From Adiantum capillus-veneris (lineage: Eukaryota; Streptophyta; Polypodiopsida; Polypodiales; Pteridaceae), in NCBI GenBank assembly GCA_014529385.2, contig CM043963.1:70758412-70822411 (forward strand): a stretch of 64,000 nt of DNA, in the 5' to 3' direction. The notes beneath the pieces are model-generated. The model did not search any database, had not been told where the DNA came from, and saw only the letters and a list, made by a program, of their open reading frames with translations. Position 1 is the stretch's first letter, and each line of letters starts with the position of its first letter. Both the position numbers and the translations under genes were made by a program. Shown here one piece after another: positions 22,330 through 32,842 of the stretch.

Positions 22330-23143
22330 GGTGAAGGGAACCCCCAAGGGTTTACACAAGAAGAGAGGAGCCAGTGTGAATAGGAATTGGAAAAGTTGGA
22401 AATGAGCTATCCCTGCATGATGTGGGCAGACAGGGGTCCAATATTTTGATCATATCTCCTCAACCGTGGCTCCAAATAAAAAAGTAAAAATATGGGCAGA
22501 AACTTCAGCTCATTAGCTACGATTTTTATTTTAAAATCATTTTCCAATTCGGATTGGAACCTTGTGTAAAAAATTCATCAAAATAGGGTCCATTTCTCGT
22601 AGCAAAAGTCTTCCCGTGGTCCCCTTAGCCTATACTTTCATTTAATTTCAAAGGACACCTCATGCCATATGAAAGCATGACATTGCTCCTTGACAAAGTT
22701 TTGTAATCATGCTTGCAATAATGCATTAAAATAAGTGTATCTTTGAAATCATGCCACCTAGTGTCCCACTAGGATTTGATTCCCTCCTAGTAGCTATTTA
22801 AAAAGAAATATAAGAAAAGTATAAAAAATACATAGAATATATATATATTGGAGTTTACCCTAGATATAGGATCTAGCTAGGGTGTGAGATGATAATGAGA
22901 TAGTAGAAATAAAGAATCAATGCTTTTTGCCCCAAGTTAAAGAGGCGGAGCTATTGAGCTTTTCCCATAGTATTTTCTGATGGTAAAGTTACCCTTGAGA
23001 AAACTAATAGGATGAGATGGAAGGCTTATTATTATACCTAAATATGCATATGTACATTATAGGAAAGATAATTATGTATCTAAAAAGTTACAAGATAGAT
23101 CTTGTAACATGCGTTCCCACTATGTATGTGTCACAGCACGACA

Positions 23144-23862
23144 GTGCCAGGAGCAGTAGGAGTTTTAAGGCCATAGCTTGTCTTAGGACAACAACCTCCG
23201 CTGCCAGGTGCTAGAATGCTGGTAGACATGAGATACATGCCAATGATGGAAGCATCAAATAAACCTACGCCAATACCAGCTACAATGTGGTATAGCAACC
23301 AAAGTGAGTACTATCCTTCGGAGCAACAAAATGTGAGAGAATCTCATGGAGTGGTGAGGCCGGTACAACCTCCACCTCCTGGGTTTCAGTCGAAAGAAAG
23401 AAGATATGAAATGGACGAAAAGACATTGAGATTCATTGCAAATAACGGTTTATCTAGGTCAAAGCTTGCTTATAGCCAAGAGGAAATGCTAAAAGAATCT
23501 CCTCAACCAGAGATAGATTATCACAAAGTCGTGACAACCACTTGGTCAAACAATGTCCTCATACGGAGATCACTGAAGTAAATGCCTATTGTCTTGAGTG
23601 TGGCATCACTCACTTGATCCCCGATTGCCCGAAAAATCCAAACCAAATCAGGAAAATGACGAAAAATGTATTAGGGATTGTTCAGCTCCCTAGTAGCTCA
23701 GAAAATGAAAATGTTGTACCAGTTCAAGTGGTTACGAGAGCACAAGCTCAAAAAAAAGCTGATGAAAATCCAGAGACAAACAACACGGAAAGTGACACGA
23801 GTCCAAAGACAGATGATGGACCAAAGATAGACGCACCTAGTCAGAAAACCAAGAGCAAATGA
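23144..23862 (+). pseudogene. Gy-C Gag with zinc knuckle (broken)
   Basis: Directly after the Gy-B LTR a plus-strand proline-rich frame begins (PPLPGAR, PTPIPATMW, PPPPGFQSK), with a TAG near 23174. It runs to 23581 and then shifts frame at about 23545-23580 into a segment carrying a CCHC knuckle CLECGITHLIPDC near 23600. Pro-rich gag followed by a knuckle is the gypsy nucleocapsid pattern. The 5' end, including capsid and 5' LTR, is missing because the sequence starts at the Gy-B LTR. The later part (TRAQAQKKADENPE) is charged linker. Confidence 0.65.
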
Positions 23863-23889
23863 AATAGTTGGAAAGCTAGAAAGAATAGG

Positions 23890-24306
23890 ATGAAAGCACG
23901 TAGGGAACGAGAGCAAAAATCCCTAGCTGAAAAGATTACCAAAGCTGAGGATAAGATAAAACAACATGAGGAAAAGGAGACACCTTGTCTTACACAGATG
24001 GTTAAACCTCTAGAAGAACCATCCACAGATGAGAAACCGAGAAGTGCTAGTTCAAGAGGATCTGTGTTGGTAGAGAAGGTTAATGAGACATTAGATGCCC
24101 TCTTGAAAGCCTACGATGTGAGGCTCAAAAACAACCAAACCCAAGAACACAGGTGGATGACATATCCCTATGTGGAACTAGAAAAGAAAAGGTTTGAAAT
24201 GTGCATGAAAATGATTCAAATAGCCCAAGCTTTACTAGAACCACCAGTTGCAAAACTTGAGGATGTGATCCGTGTCATGCCTACACAAGTAATCCCACCA
24301 AACTAG
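23890..24306 (+). pseudogene. Gy-C linker ORF, coiled-coil-like
   Basis: This 138-residue frame is highly charged at its start (MKARREREQKSLAEKITKAE), predicting a coiled coil, then LDALLKAYDVRL and VELEKKRFEMCMKMIQIAQA, another helical segment. It lies between the knuckle and the protease and probably belongs to the same polyprotein. I recognise no specific domain. Confidence 0.5.
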
Positions 24307-24381
24307 GAACTAAAAGAGCCAGATTTTAGTCATGATCACAGACCAAACCTCAAAGACCCAGCTTTAGAACCAAGGATAGTA

Positions 24382-24837
24382 TTGAATACCACAGATAAAT
24401 CTTCCGAGGGATTTCACCAAGCTATACCTGAGGATTGTAAAGAGATAGATGGTCTTGACAAATTGTGGAAACAAGTCAGAGAGGCCAATGAAGCCGATGA
24501 CCTAAGAAGACGAGTAGACAAGACTGGTGATGAACGAGGAGTGTTTCTACCACCAATAGAGGAATTTGAGACTAGATCTCAAATGAATCTAGACGTGCGA
24601 TCGTATTGGGGCGACAAAGGATCTGTACAATCTATGGATAGTCAACCCCATTCGCTAAGAACACTACCGTTCTACATGGGAGAGTACGAGACCAAGTCAG
24701 ATGTGGTTGCAGTCCGATCACAGAGATTGTCTCCCAACAAGGCCATCGATTCAAAGGGGCTAGTAGATATTCTATCTACCCCAGTCACCTGTACAATAAT
24801 GTTAGTCGAGTTGCTCAGAATAAGACCAAACATGTAG
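24382..24837 (+). pseudogene. Gy-C gag-protease linker
   Basis: This open frame of 151 codons has an acidic stretch (DGLDKLWKQVREANEADDLR) and ends about 120 bp before the protease. There are no catalytic motifs. It is in phase with the protease frame apart from a TAG at its end. I call it polyprotein linker from position only. Confidence 0.45.
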
Positions 24838-24843
24838 GCTAAT

Positions 24844-25483
24844 GTGGGTAAATGTCTAGAGAAATTTGGTGTAAAAACCCCAATGAATCAAATCGAGGAA
24901 GGCATCAAAGAGATTGAAATGCCTCAACTAAATACTAGGCCAGTGCCATTAAACAAGGTAGGCGAGTATTACGAGGGAGAAGATGGAAACACCACCATTC
25001 CTATGGAATTCAATGGTGTAAAAACCATGGCAATCCTTGACAGTGGAGCTCGTGTGGCCATTGCAACCAAAGAGGTTTGGAAAAAATGGGGAAAACCTGC
25101 CTTGATAGCAAAGAATGGCCTTGCAGCTTGCAGACGGACACAAGGAAAAGCCCATAGGACTGCTAGAAAAATTACTTGTTACTTCTTGTGGCATTGAATA
25201 TGAACACACTTTTGCTGTTGTTGACTTTGGCAAGAAGAACAACTATGACATCAATCTGGGAAGACCATTCATGCGACAATTGAAAATGGTCCAAGATTGG
25301 GGTTATGACCATATATACCCGAGACATATGGAAACCATAACAAAGATAAACTTAAAGGACCATAGCTATAGGGATGTGACGAGAACACCGGTTGAGGAGT
25401 TTGATTCCGCCACAGTGGTAGGATCAGAACTTCCAGATTGGTTAGGTAAGCCTAAAGAACTGTGGATGTGTGGACCTTCATAA
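24844..25483 (+). pseudogene. Gy-C aspartic protease
   Basis: The active site MAILDSGARVAIATKEVW carries the canonical DSGA. A frameshift at about 25115-25140 moves the frame. The second block YDINLGRPFMRQLKMVQDWG follows in the new frame. That is a complete retropepsin pair of motifs, in an order and spacing (about 75 residues) normal for gypsy proteases. It would cleave Gag-Pol. Unlike Gy-A and Gy-D it retains Ser next to the catalytic Asp. Confidence 0.78.
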
Positions 25484-25492
25484 TGTGGCAGC

Positions 25493-25966
25493 TTGAAATG
25501 TGAGAAATGTATCCTAGAACGGGTTATAGAGGATAGGGACTATATCCCAGAACCATTTCCTGAAGAAGAGTTAGAGCCTTTTGGATGGGAACACATCTTG
25601 GCTACTCTGGACGTGTGCGTCGTGGAGGATGCTCCCACAACAAAGTTTTGTGATGAAAATGGTTATGATGTCGTTCCTTATTTTGCAGTGAGTGTAATCC
25701 AGGAAAACGAAGAGAACCAAACATCAGCAAGCTCTCGAAATAAGGAGCAAACAAAGAAATATGGAGAATCAAAGAAAGAAGACGACGACGAGTTCTATGA
25801 CTCTGTAGAACACTTCGAGCTTCAAGAAGATCAACTACCCGGGAATCAATGTCATCTCTACACCAATAAAGTGCATCAAAAGTGGATTCCAAAGTTCTCG
25901 GTGAAGACACAGCCACCACAAGCATCCTCATACAGAGCTCCTAATAAGGATGAAAGAATTAGCTAG
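25493..25966 (+). pseudogene. Gy-C post-protease ORF, acidic, first W-x-P-K motif
   Basis: This 157-codon frame is rich in Glu and Asp (KKEDDDEFYDSVEHFELQED) and ends with QKWIPKFSVK, the first of a series of W-x-P-K motifs continuing at 26203-26748. In normal gypsy elements RT would follow here; no RT motif is seen. Confidence 0.5.
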
Positions 25967-26202
25967 GAGGAATACGACCAGAGCAATGAGCTAACAATGC
26001 TCTAATCAATGGGCTAGAAAAGTCCTCCAAGAAACTACCACCCACGAGCAAACAGACAATAACTTTCCACTACCAGCCAAAAAATCAAGGGAAAGTACAA
26101 GAAGTCAACCTTGCTGAGGATAGTAGCGATAGTAATGAATCTTACGACATCCCCTATCATCAACTCAGGCCATCACTATCACCAACCCCTTCAGCAACAA
26201 CC

Positions 26203-26748
26203 ATGACAGGTCAAAAGAACAGGACAACAAGTCAAAGCCAAAAAGCTCGACAAATCTGGATACCAAAAAACCAGATCGGCCAAAAACATATATGGATCAA
26301 GAAGACAAAGATCTCTAATGACAAATCACAAGATCCAACACCAAAACAAAAACAAGGAAAGCGTGCACGAACGGGTAAGAATATCACAAAGTCGCAAGCT
26401 TTCACAACTCAGGTTTGGGCTCCAAAGAAGTTGATTCAAGCACAAAAAAGTCAGGAATTCATTTGGATTCCAAAACAACCGCAGTATCAACTTTCAAAGC
26501 CTAAATCCCGTCCCCAACCAAGTGTAGAAGGACTGAAGCAAAGACCACTGTTGACTCACACAACAAAAAGGTGGATCCCAAAGAAGTCTCTTCAAACACA
26601 AACGAAGGACGCGCAAGTATGGGTTCCCAAACGAGCATCCACAACAAAACAGCCAATAATCGCAACGAAATGGGTCCCAAAGAAGAACAACAAAACTGTT
26701 GTCAGTGCATCGCCGCTTGAATTCTTACAATTCTTCCTACGATTATAG
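26203..26748 (+). CDS. Basic W-x-P-K repeat protein of Gy-C
   Basis: This open frame of 181 residues, very rich in Lys, Gln, Thr and Pro, carries seven degenerate motifs: IWIPKN, IWIKKT, VWAPKK, IWIPKQ, RWIPKK, VWVPKR and KWVPKK, spaced about 10-35 residues apart. An eighth (KWIPKF) precedes it in the previous frame. The pattern is a short hydrophobic-Trp-x-Pro-Lys unit on a basic, disordered background, which suggests nucleic-acid or protein binding. I cannot assign a family. It probably belongs to the Gy-C polyprotein, in the place normally taken by RT. Confidence 0.6.
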   Translation: MTGQKNRTTSQSQKARQIWIPKNQIGQKHIWIKKTKISNDKSQDPTPKQKQGKRARTGKNITKSQAFTTQVWAPKKLIQAQKSQEFIWIPKQPQYQLSKPKSRPQPSVEGLKQRPLLTHTTKRWIPKKSLQTQTKDAQVWVPKRASTTKQPIIATKWVPKKNNKTVVSASPLEFLQFFLRL

Positions 26749-28471
26749 TATAGTTAGAAGAGAGCAAGTCGCTTCAATCAAGCAACGACACAGGAGCCTC
26801 AAAGACCATTACATTGCTTAGAATAGGAAGCCTTGCCAACAAATGCCAATAAGCAAATTGCTTATACCCACATCTTGCACAACATAGATCTTTTCCATGC
26901 ATTGATTGTGTATGCATAATAGGGCTACATTACAAGGCTTGCATAGGCACAACTTTTAATTGCGCAAGCACAACACATACCCTTTGCGATACCTTGTCGT
27001 AAAGGATAACTCCAAATAGGAAGGGGGGAGGCATTCTAAATACGGACCTAACATTATGACTATTAGAGGGCAATGTTTTGTGAGATGCATTGAATTTTTG
27101 CGTTTTATTGTGATAAGTTTTTGACGAAATTTAGAGTATATTCCCTCATAGTAGTGTTACAGAGGAGTATGGGGACAAAATCCATATATGAGCCCCTAGG
27201 GACATGTGTATAGTGTACATAGCATTTAGATTTCTATTTGAATGATTTTTCTTTTTTTGAGTTGTTTTAAAATTTTCTTTGTTTATTATTAAGAAAAAAT
27301 AAAAAAATCCATAATCCAAATGAAGAAAATACTGACAAGAGGCCTGAGCACTACAAAGAGAAGAAGGTACAGGAAAACGATGAAAATTCACGAAGTATGT
27401 CTCATCAACCACTACAACAGCCGAAGAACTTGTCACAAAGCAGAGTCAACATGCAGCTGACAAGTCATATAAGTCAGAGTCGAGTAGCTAAGCCACAAAA
27501 TGAGTGAGGTGTTAGTCCCAAAGCTTCAAGTAATATTCTCTGTGGTCTAAGCATCTTAGCTATTCTAGGTACTGCTCAAGCTGGAAGAGTTGAGCATATT
27601 TACGTTGTGTCGCTCATGCTGGTATAGGTGAGCAAAAGAATCGAAGTCTAAGTACTTAAGTCTCGTGAAGTGAAGGAGAAGGTCCAAAAGACACTCACGT
27701 ACTGAGCACAGTGAGATACGAGTGGAGAAACTTCTACATCAACAACCCTTCTTGGAAAGGTGGAAGCTATTTAGACATCTTTTGATGTCACATGTGCTAC
27801 ATTTATTCCTCGAACGCCCATCATCTCCTTCTTTCACATTGCATGCTTTTGTTGACAAATTTCTCATATGCATATAGAGTGTCCCATAATTGGCACTTGC
27901 ATCAAGCACTCTTTCCGTGTTTCACCCAAGCACTCACCTTTCATGAACATGTACTTCACGTTCAACTGCTCAACTCCAATAAGAGCGTATACCAAACGCA
28001 TTTTTTTTCCCACCGGGTTTTTTCCCTTTGGTCATCCAGGTTTTAGACCCTAATCTAAAGACACCTATCACCACCCTCTTGTACATATTCCTTCTACATC
28101 AAAAATAAGGAAATGCTACTCAAATCAATTGACAAATGAATTGGAGCACCAATTTTAGATCATAACATACTTCTCCTCAATGGTGAGTCGAAGAATGGCC
28201 TAAAATGACAAAGCTGCAGACAACACTAACAACATGATTGCACAGGAACAAAGAAGTCCCCAAGGAAGAAGAGCATACATAAAAGTAATCAGAGGATCTC
28301 AAAAGATGAATGGTTATAATGATAGATGTCCGCTCTAATGGATCATAGTTCTTGTTATGGTTCGACAAAGTTACAAGCAGTGCAACAGATGAAGCCAAAA
28401 CGACAGCAAAGACCACATCGCCCTCGACAATCAGGTCATGTCGGGGACGATATGAACGTGGAAGGGGGGAA
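26749..28471 (+). other. Gy-C non-coding 3' internal region
   Basis: No supported ORF is present in 1.7 kb. It has a PPT-like purine run (AGGAAGGGGGGAGG, about 27018-27031) without an LTR after it, and the real polypurine tract GTGGAAGGGGGGAA at 28459-28472 immediately before the LTR start. Short remnants of plus-strand coding are too degraded to name. Confidence 0.5.
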
Positions 28472-28828
28472 TGTTGACCGCTGGGTCAACAACACAACAT
28501 AACTCAAGTTTCGTACCAAAGTCTTATCTTTTGCGAGTTATGAAATGTTGCGGATTATGGCTATAAACGTCATTTGTAATGAGTAGTTATTATAGTTTTA
28601 GAAGCCGGGGTGCAATGGCACTTCTAGATTGTAAATACAAAGCCATTTGACCCTTTCAACCCCATTTTTGGTTAAACCTAAGGTAGCCTTAGTATATAAG
28701 GTACCTAGGTCATTTTGTAAAGAAGACTTTTTTCATAATAAAACTTTAGCGCTGCCATCTACTGTGTGTGAGAGAGAAAGAGAGTGAGTGTGAGCCTTAT
28801 CCTCTCGCTACGCCCGGCTCGCTCAACA
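28472..28828 (+). repeat. Gy-C LTR (357 bp)
   Basis: The sequence begins TGTTGACCG and ends GCTCAACA, giving TGTTGA/TCAACA inverted ends. A TATA box (TATATAAG) lies at 28693-28700 and AATAAA at 28737-28742, in the right order and orientation. The polypurine tract before it makes it a 3' LTR. No second copy is in the window. Confidence 0.72.
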
Positions 28829-29420
28829 CATTGGAGATCCAACTGCACCATTGTTGTAGGCTCGAGGAGAGCTACACAACAACGCCAAGCATTCCACGCG
28901 AGACGAAGCGCATACGTCGACGCATCTACGAGCTATTTGTGGCCGTAAGTGTATCAAACGATGTCTGTTTTATGTCTGCTAGTAGTCTATAGAATCATGG
29001 TGACATAAGCTACGCATAGGTACTCATAAATTTCAATTTCGGGAACTTTCAAAATTCTGCTCTATCATCCTACACGTTTTCCGCAGATGGGTTTAGAGTG
29101 AGGTTTTTGAGTGTAGAAGCTGAGGGATAGGTGTATCCTAGTGAGGGGATGGTGTTCCTTAAGTTTCGTACGAATCTGGCATGATTAGGTGAGTTACCTT
29201 CCGTATGTGTGTATGTGGCTAGGTGGTGTAGTTGAGAGCAGTGAGGTTTTTGATTGTGGTTTAGTTGGCCTTCCTGAGTGTTGTATGTGTAGGATGGTCT
29301 CAGCCTGACAAGATAAAGAGATTTCCTCTGTGTGCCTATCGTGTCATCTGTGTCCTCGATTGATATTATGTTGATCTAGGTAGTGTTTGCATGCACTTCA
29401 TGGGTGTGTGAGTTGCTCTC
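28829..29420. other. Spacer between Gy-C LTR and Gy-D, leader-like
   Basis: No supported gene. The first bases (CATTGGAGATCCAACTGC) could be read as a primer-binding site, and a GTAAGTG at about 28940 with a pyrimidine-rich tract and CCGCAG at about 29085 could be an intron, so this may be a 5' leader of a truncated element. Evidence is weak. Confidence 0.3.
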
Positions 29421-30544
29421 CTTCAACATCTTCTTCTGGTTCATCCTCCTTCTCTGATTCTTCTTCCTCCTTATCATCATCCTTCTGCTATTCAATATAA
29501 TCAAGGATAACTTGATATGCTAGAGCACTGTTATATTCAAAAAATCTATCTTGCAAATCACTCTGCATTGTCTCCATAAGAGCCCTCAAGTTATCCATGT
29601 TGAAAACAGCATTCCCTTTTGGATTCAAGATCTTGGCCAGATTATTATAGATATACCTTTCCGTTAATGTGGCCTTCAGAGTAGTGTGGCTGGTCAGTAA
29701 GGAGTTGAACTCAACTCTCTTCATTCTTAGCATAGTTTCAAACCTATCAACAGTTCTTTCAGCTTCTACCTTTTCTTCCCATATGGTTCGCATCTCAAAC
29801 TCCACCTTGTCAAGCTTACTTTGTATAACTGTTGAATAGTCCTAGCCGACTGAGCTTCAAGGATACTGTGGCGTAGGTTTTGGGATGATCTCCCTTGCTC
29901 CAGCTTTTCAATCTGCTCCTCTGCCTCCCTTGGTTCAGTCTTTACCTTAGTTAATTCATCTTCTGACCCTGAAGTATCCAGCATTTGTCCCTCGCAATTG
30001 ACAATAGTGTTCCATGATGACTAAATAAGTACGGAACAACCATTTTTAAATGTTGCTCGGTCAGAGTCAGTTGGCTCATAGACAGTGATAAGAGCCAGGT
30101 AGGGTAATGCAGAATAATCAAATTTTTGCAGAACTTGTCGTCTCTTGAGAGGATGAGTCTGCATCTGCTGTAACCTGTCTTTCTTTGTTAATAGCAGGGC
30201 TGCTTCATTGTATGAGACAGAAACCCTACCAAGTGGACTTGGAGATGCTGGTCCTTTGCCCTTATCAGTCTGGTCTACTGGCTAATCAGGACTGGCCCTT
30301 TCTGATTGGTCTTGTCCAGTAATGGCGTTGCTGAAATCTGGCCTACTGGTTGGTTAACTCCACCATTGGTTTGGACAGTATGCTGTTCAGTCTGGCTAGT
30401 TGAAGTCTTTTCGGTAGAAACTGTTTTAATTTGACTTTCTAGCTGCTTCAAGAGAGCCTTGCTTTTGGTAAGTGTCGTCCTTGGTCTCTTTGAACTTCCA
30501 GCTTCCTCCTGTATAACCTTTCTCTTTTGTTCAATGGGAACTGA
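29421..30544 (-). pseudogene. Gy-D downstream accessory region, C-terminal part
   Basis: Two frames remain: 29984-29766 (charged, KVKTEPREAEEQIEKLEQ) and 29805-29488 (EEKVEAERTVDRFETMLRMK, predicting a coiled coil). They are separated by frame breaks. Past the stop at 29488 the minus strand continues with an acidic tail (DDDKEEEESEKEDE). The sequence 30000-30540 between them is Ser/Thr/Gln-rich with stops. Together they look like the degraded C-terminal half of the accessory protein that begins at 31488. No signal peptide or transmembrane helix is seen. Confidence 0.5.
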
Positions 30545-31488
30545 CTACCTTTCTGGGGCTTCTTCATCAGATGCTAATTCCACATTCTGGGATACTGGGA
30601 ATGGCTTCTCGCTCCAAGCCATTCTCACGTGATCATGGGCGTCTGGAGACGTTGCTCGGTACAGAAACTGCCAAACATACCAAGCCTTGAATACACTTTG
30701 AGACTTCAACTTGTCAGTTTGCTGAAGTACATTATGCGACAATATCTGACAGAGGTTGATATTGAATTTAGAATCCAATCTCTTTGCTAAAATCATAGCA
30801 AAGAGTTTCTCTGACACATATATCGGATTATTTTTCAGACTCACAGCTTCAGCCACAAATTGGTAAGCAGCAGGATGTCCAGACCTGCTACTGGAATCCC
30901 TTGCACACTGGATTTTTGTCTCCTTTTGGCACCATCATCTTCCTTCAAAGCTTCATTGATCTGCTCAGCAGTTGCCACAGATGGCTTTGTCTCATTTGGC
31001 ATTCGGAAAGCAAAAGCAATGTTCTCCAGAGTAATTGCTGTCACTTTTCTACCATAGACCACAACACTTCCATCTTCAGCATTAAAAGAATCAAGGACTT
31101 GCCTTATGATGGCTGTGTCAAACTCAATCCTTGTGGCTTGCATAACCACACGCAAATCCCATAGTTGGAGTAAAGCCTTGTCTTTCTCAGTAAACACATA
31201 ACGCTGAATCTTACTATGCGGAATGAGTGGAAGAGTTGCCTTTGCAGTAGTAATAAGGGATTGGGTTTCATCGATAGTCCCCTGCATCTTCTCTGAAATT
31301 TTCTTCCTACCCATACACCTTGAGGACGATGAAGTAGTAGACGAAGAAGAAGATGCCTTACTTGATTCGTCGAACCCGTATCTAGGTGTGGCTGGCAAGG
31401 ACTCAGGGACAATCCATAGTCTCCTCAGAAGAAGAGGTTTGTGACTGCAGTGAGGAAACTTCGGAGCTCGGTGATGGTGAATGGACAA
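30545..31488 (-). pseudogene. Gy-D downstream accessory ORF, N-terminal part
   Basis: This region has 215 codons in one frame (31488-30841) and 103 in another (30856-30545), joined by a frameshift near 30850-30880. After a Ser-rich start (SSSSSTTSSSS) come FTEKDKALLQLWDLRVVMQA, VLDSFNAEDGSVVVYGRKVT, FRMPNETKPS and LAKRLDSKFNINLCQILSHN. This resembles the plant transposon-type accessory ORFs seen after pol in some Athila/Tat-like elements, from memory and not certain. It shows no envelope features. Its place after integrase makes it a third ORF of unknown function. Confidence 0.55.
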
Positions 31489-31702
31489 CAGAAGGTAAGC
31501 ATCGTGCAGGAGATTTGCGAGAAAAAATGCTTACTCGCCTTATTGTTATACCCGTTCGTGCCATAAAAGCTCCACCACTTACCGTCCCTAGAGTTCTATG
31601 CACCGCAAGTGATGTGGCAGACATGCATTGGACAAGAATTTTTCTCGTCTTTGAAATGATTACTACTGATATTGCATCTGATCATTGGTCCCCCAAAAAT
31701 TG

Positions 31703-32347
31703 ATATTGGTGTCCATACTTTTCTGGTTCTGGTCTGGATAGGAGTTTATCACACTAGTGCTATTCTAAATTTTTGACTGGTTCTAGAACTGGTTGTACAT
31801 GGAAAAAACCTAAAATAGTTGATTCTGGATTTTCTTGGTCTTCAAATCCCAAACCATCAATGCCCATTCCCCTGGCTTCTGAATAATAGAGCTTGATTTT
31901 AGCTCCATTATATACCCCTGGCAACAATAATCTAGACGAATCTTTCAACCTTACCGTGCCATTTGAGAATACCCAATCAACTTCAAATGGTCCTACCCAG
32001 GCTGTCTTTAAATTTGGTTTCTTAGGGCCTAATTTGGAATGATATAATAGAACCAGATTGCCTTTCCTAGACTCTCAAACCTTAATTTGTTTGTCATGCC
32101 AGTGTTTCCTTCTTTGCTGAACAATTTCTTGTTCCAGAATATCCCTCTATCTCAGCTCATCTAACTAGGTTATCTCTTCCAGTCTGTTCTTCAGATTGTG
32201 GTTAAAATCTAAACCATACTCTACAGCCATTCTGAGATTGGGTATAACAAATTCCATAAGGACAACAGCTTCAGTGCCATACACCATTCTGAATGGTGTT
32301 AACCCCGTAGTTACCTTATAAGATGTTCTATATACCCATAGAGAAGT
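31703..32347 (-). pseudogene. Gy-D integrase C-terminal region
   Basis: The minus strand shows GPFEVDWVFSNGTVRLKD and LLLPGVYNGAKIKLYY, the C-terminal integrase part with DNA-binding character, in frames broken by stops. 31760-31948 is the largest open piece. It follows the core at 32348-32842. Confidence 0.7.
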
Positions 32348-32842
32348 CTAAAGCTTCAAGTCCCACTGTTCTGGCTTTTTCTGCACAATCTTGGTGAGGA
32401 TAGTCTTAATGGTCTTGTTGCTGCTTTCGGTCTGCCCATTGCATCTAGGATAGTATGGTGTGGATTTCCAATTCTTGATTGAAAGCATATCCATGAGTAT
32501 ATCCATAGTATCATTTATGAAATGTGTCCCTTGGTCTGACACAATCTCCACAGGACATCCATAGTGGCATACAATATTCTCAAATAAAAACCTTGCAGTG
32601 GATTTTGTTGTATTGTCAGGAAGAGCCTTAGCTTCTACCCACTTGGTTACATAGCAAGTAGCCATCAATATATACCTATTCTTCCTAGGAGTAAACTTCT
32701 TGAAAGGTCCCATAAAATCCAAACCCCATTTCATGAAAACACCCAGTGGATGTACTGATGTTAAAGGAGTCATGTCTAATGTTGTGGGTCTACCCATTCT
32801 TATGGCATACGTCACAAATTTTGCAAAAACTTCTGACATCAT
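32348..32842 (-). pseudogene. Gy-D integrase catalytic core
   Basis: The core carries D42 (WGLDFMGPF), D103 (VSDQGTHF) and E139 (GQTESSNK), an exact D-x35-E. TPYYPRCNGQTESSNK is the usual block. It would join element cDNA ends to target DNA. The frame is open for 164 codons and then stops at 32348 where the C-terminal part begins. Confidence 0.9.

Larger units (their letters stand above)
13135..23143 (-). mobile_element. Gy-B: Ty3/gypsy element with 2-kb LTRs, fungal-like pol
   Basis: Both LTRs, a polypurine tract (15140-15151) and a primer-binding site (21113-21132) delimit a 10-kb element on the minus strand. Internal order is gag, protease, RT, RNase H, integrase. Stops (TAG at 20717, 19070 and 17189; a TGA near 16225) and frameshifts break it. 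The RT, RNase H and integrase motifs resemble gypsy elements of fungi more than typical plant ones. The flanks do not form a clean 5-bp duplication: GCGC on the left and GTGC on the right match at three of four bases, and the left flank is Gy-A while the right flank is Gy-C. Confidence 0.92.
21139..23143 (-). repeat. Gy-B 5' LTR (2005 bp)
   Basis: It matches 13135-15139 with about 2% difference over the parts compared, including both small ORFs. Plus-strand ends are TGTCAAG and CACGACA. As the element is on the minus strand this is the 5' LTR and would carry the active promoter. Confidence 0.95.
23144..28828 (+). mobile_element. Gy-C: gypsy-like element fragment without RT or integrase
   Basis: Plus-strand gag linker, protease, a long basic W-x-P-K repeat region, a non-coding part, a polypurine tract (28459-28471) and an LTR (28472-28828) form one oriented unit. 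I find no RT, RNase H or integrase motif in any frame. It is either an internally deleted gypsy element or a non-autonomous form. The 5' part is lost at the Gy-B boundary. Confidence 0.65.

Noticed and set aside
13130-23148. 5-bp target-site duplication for Gy-B
   Set aside because: TGCGC and GTGCC do not match; only a 4-bp near match exists and flanks are different elements.
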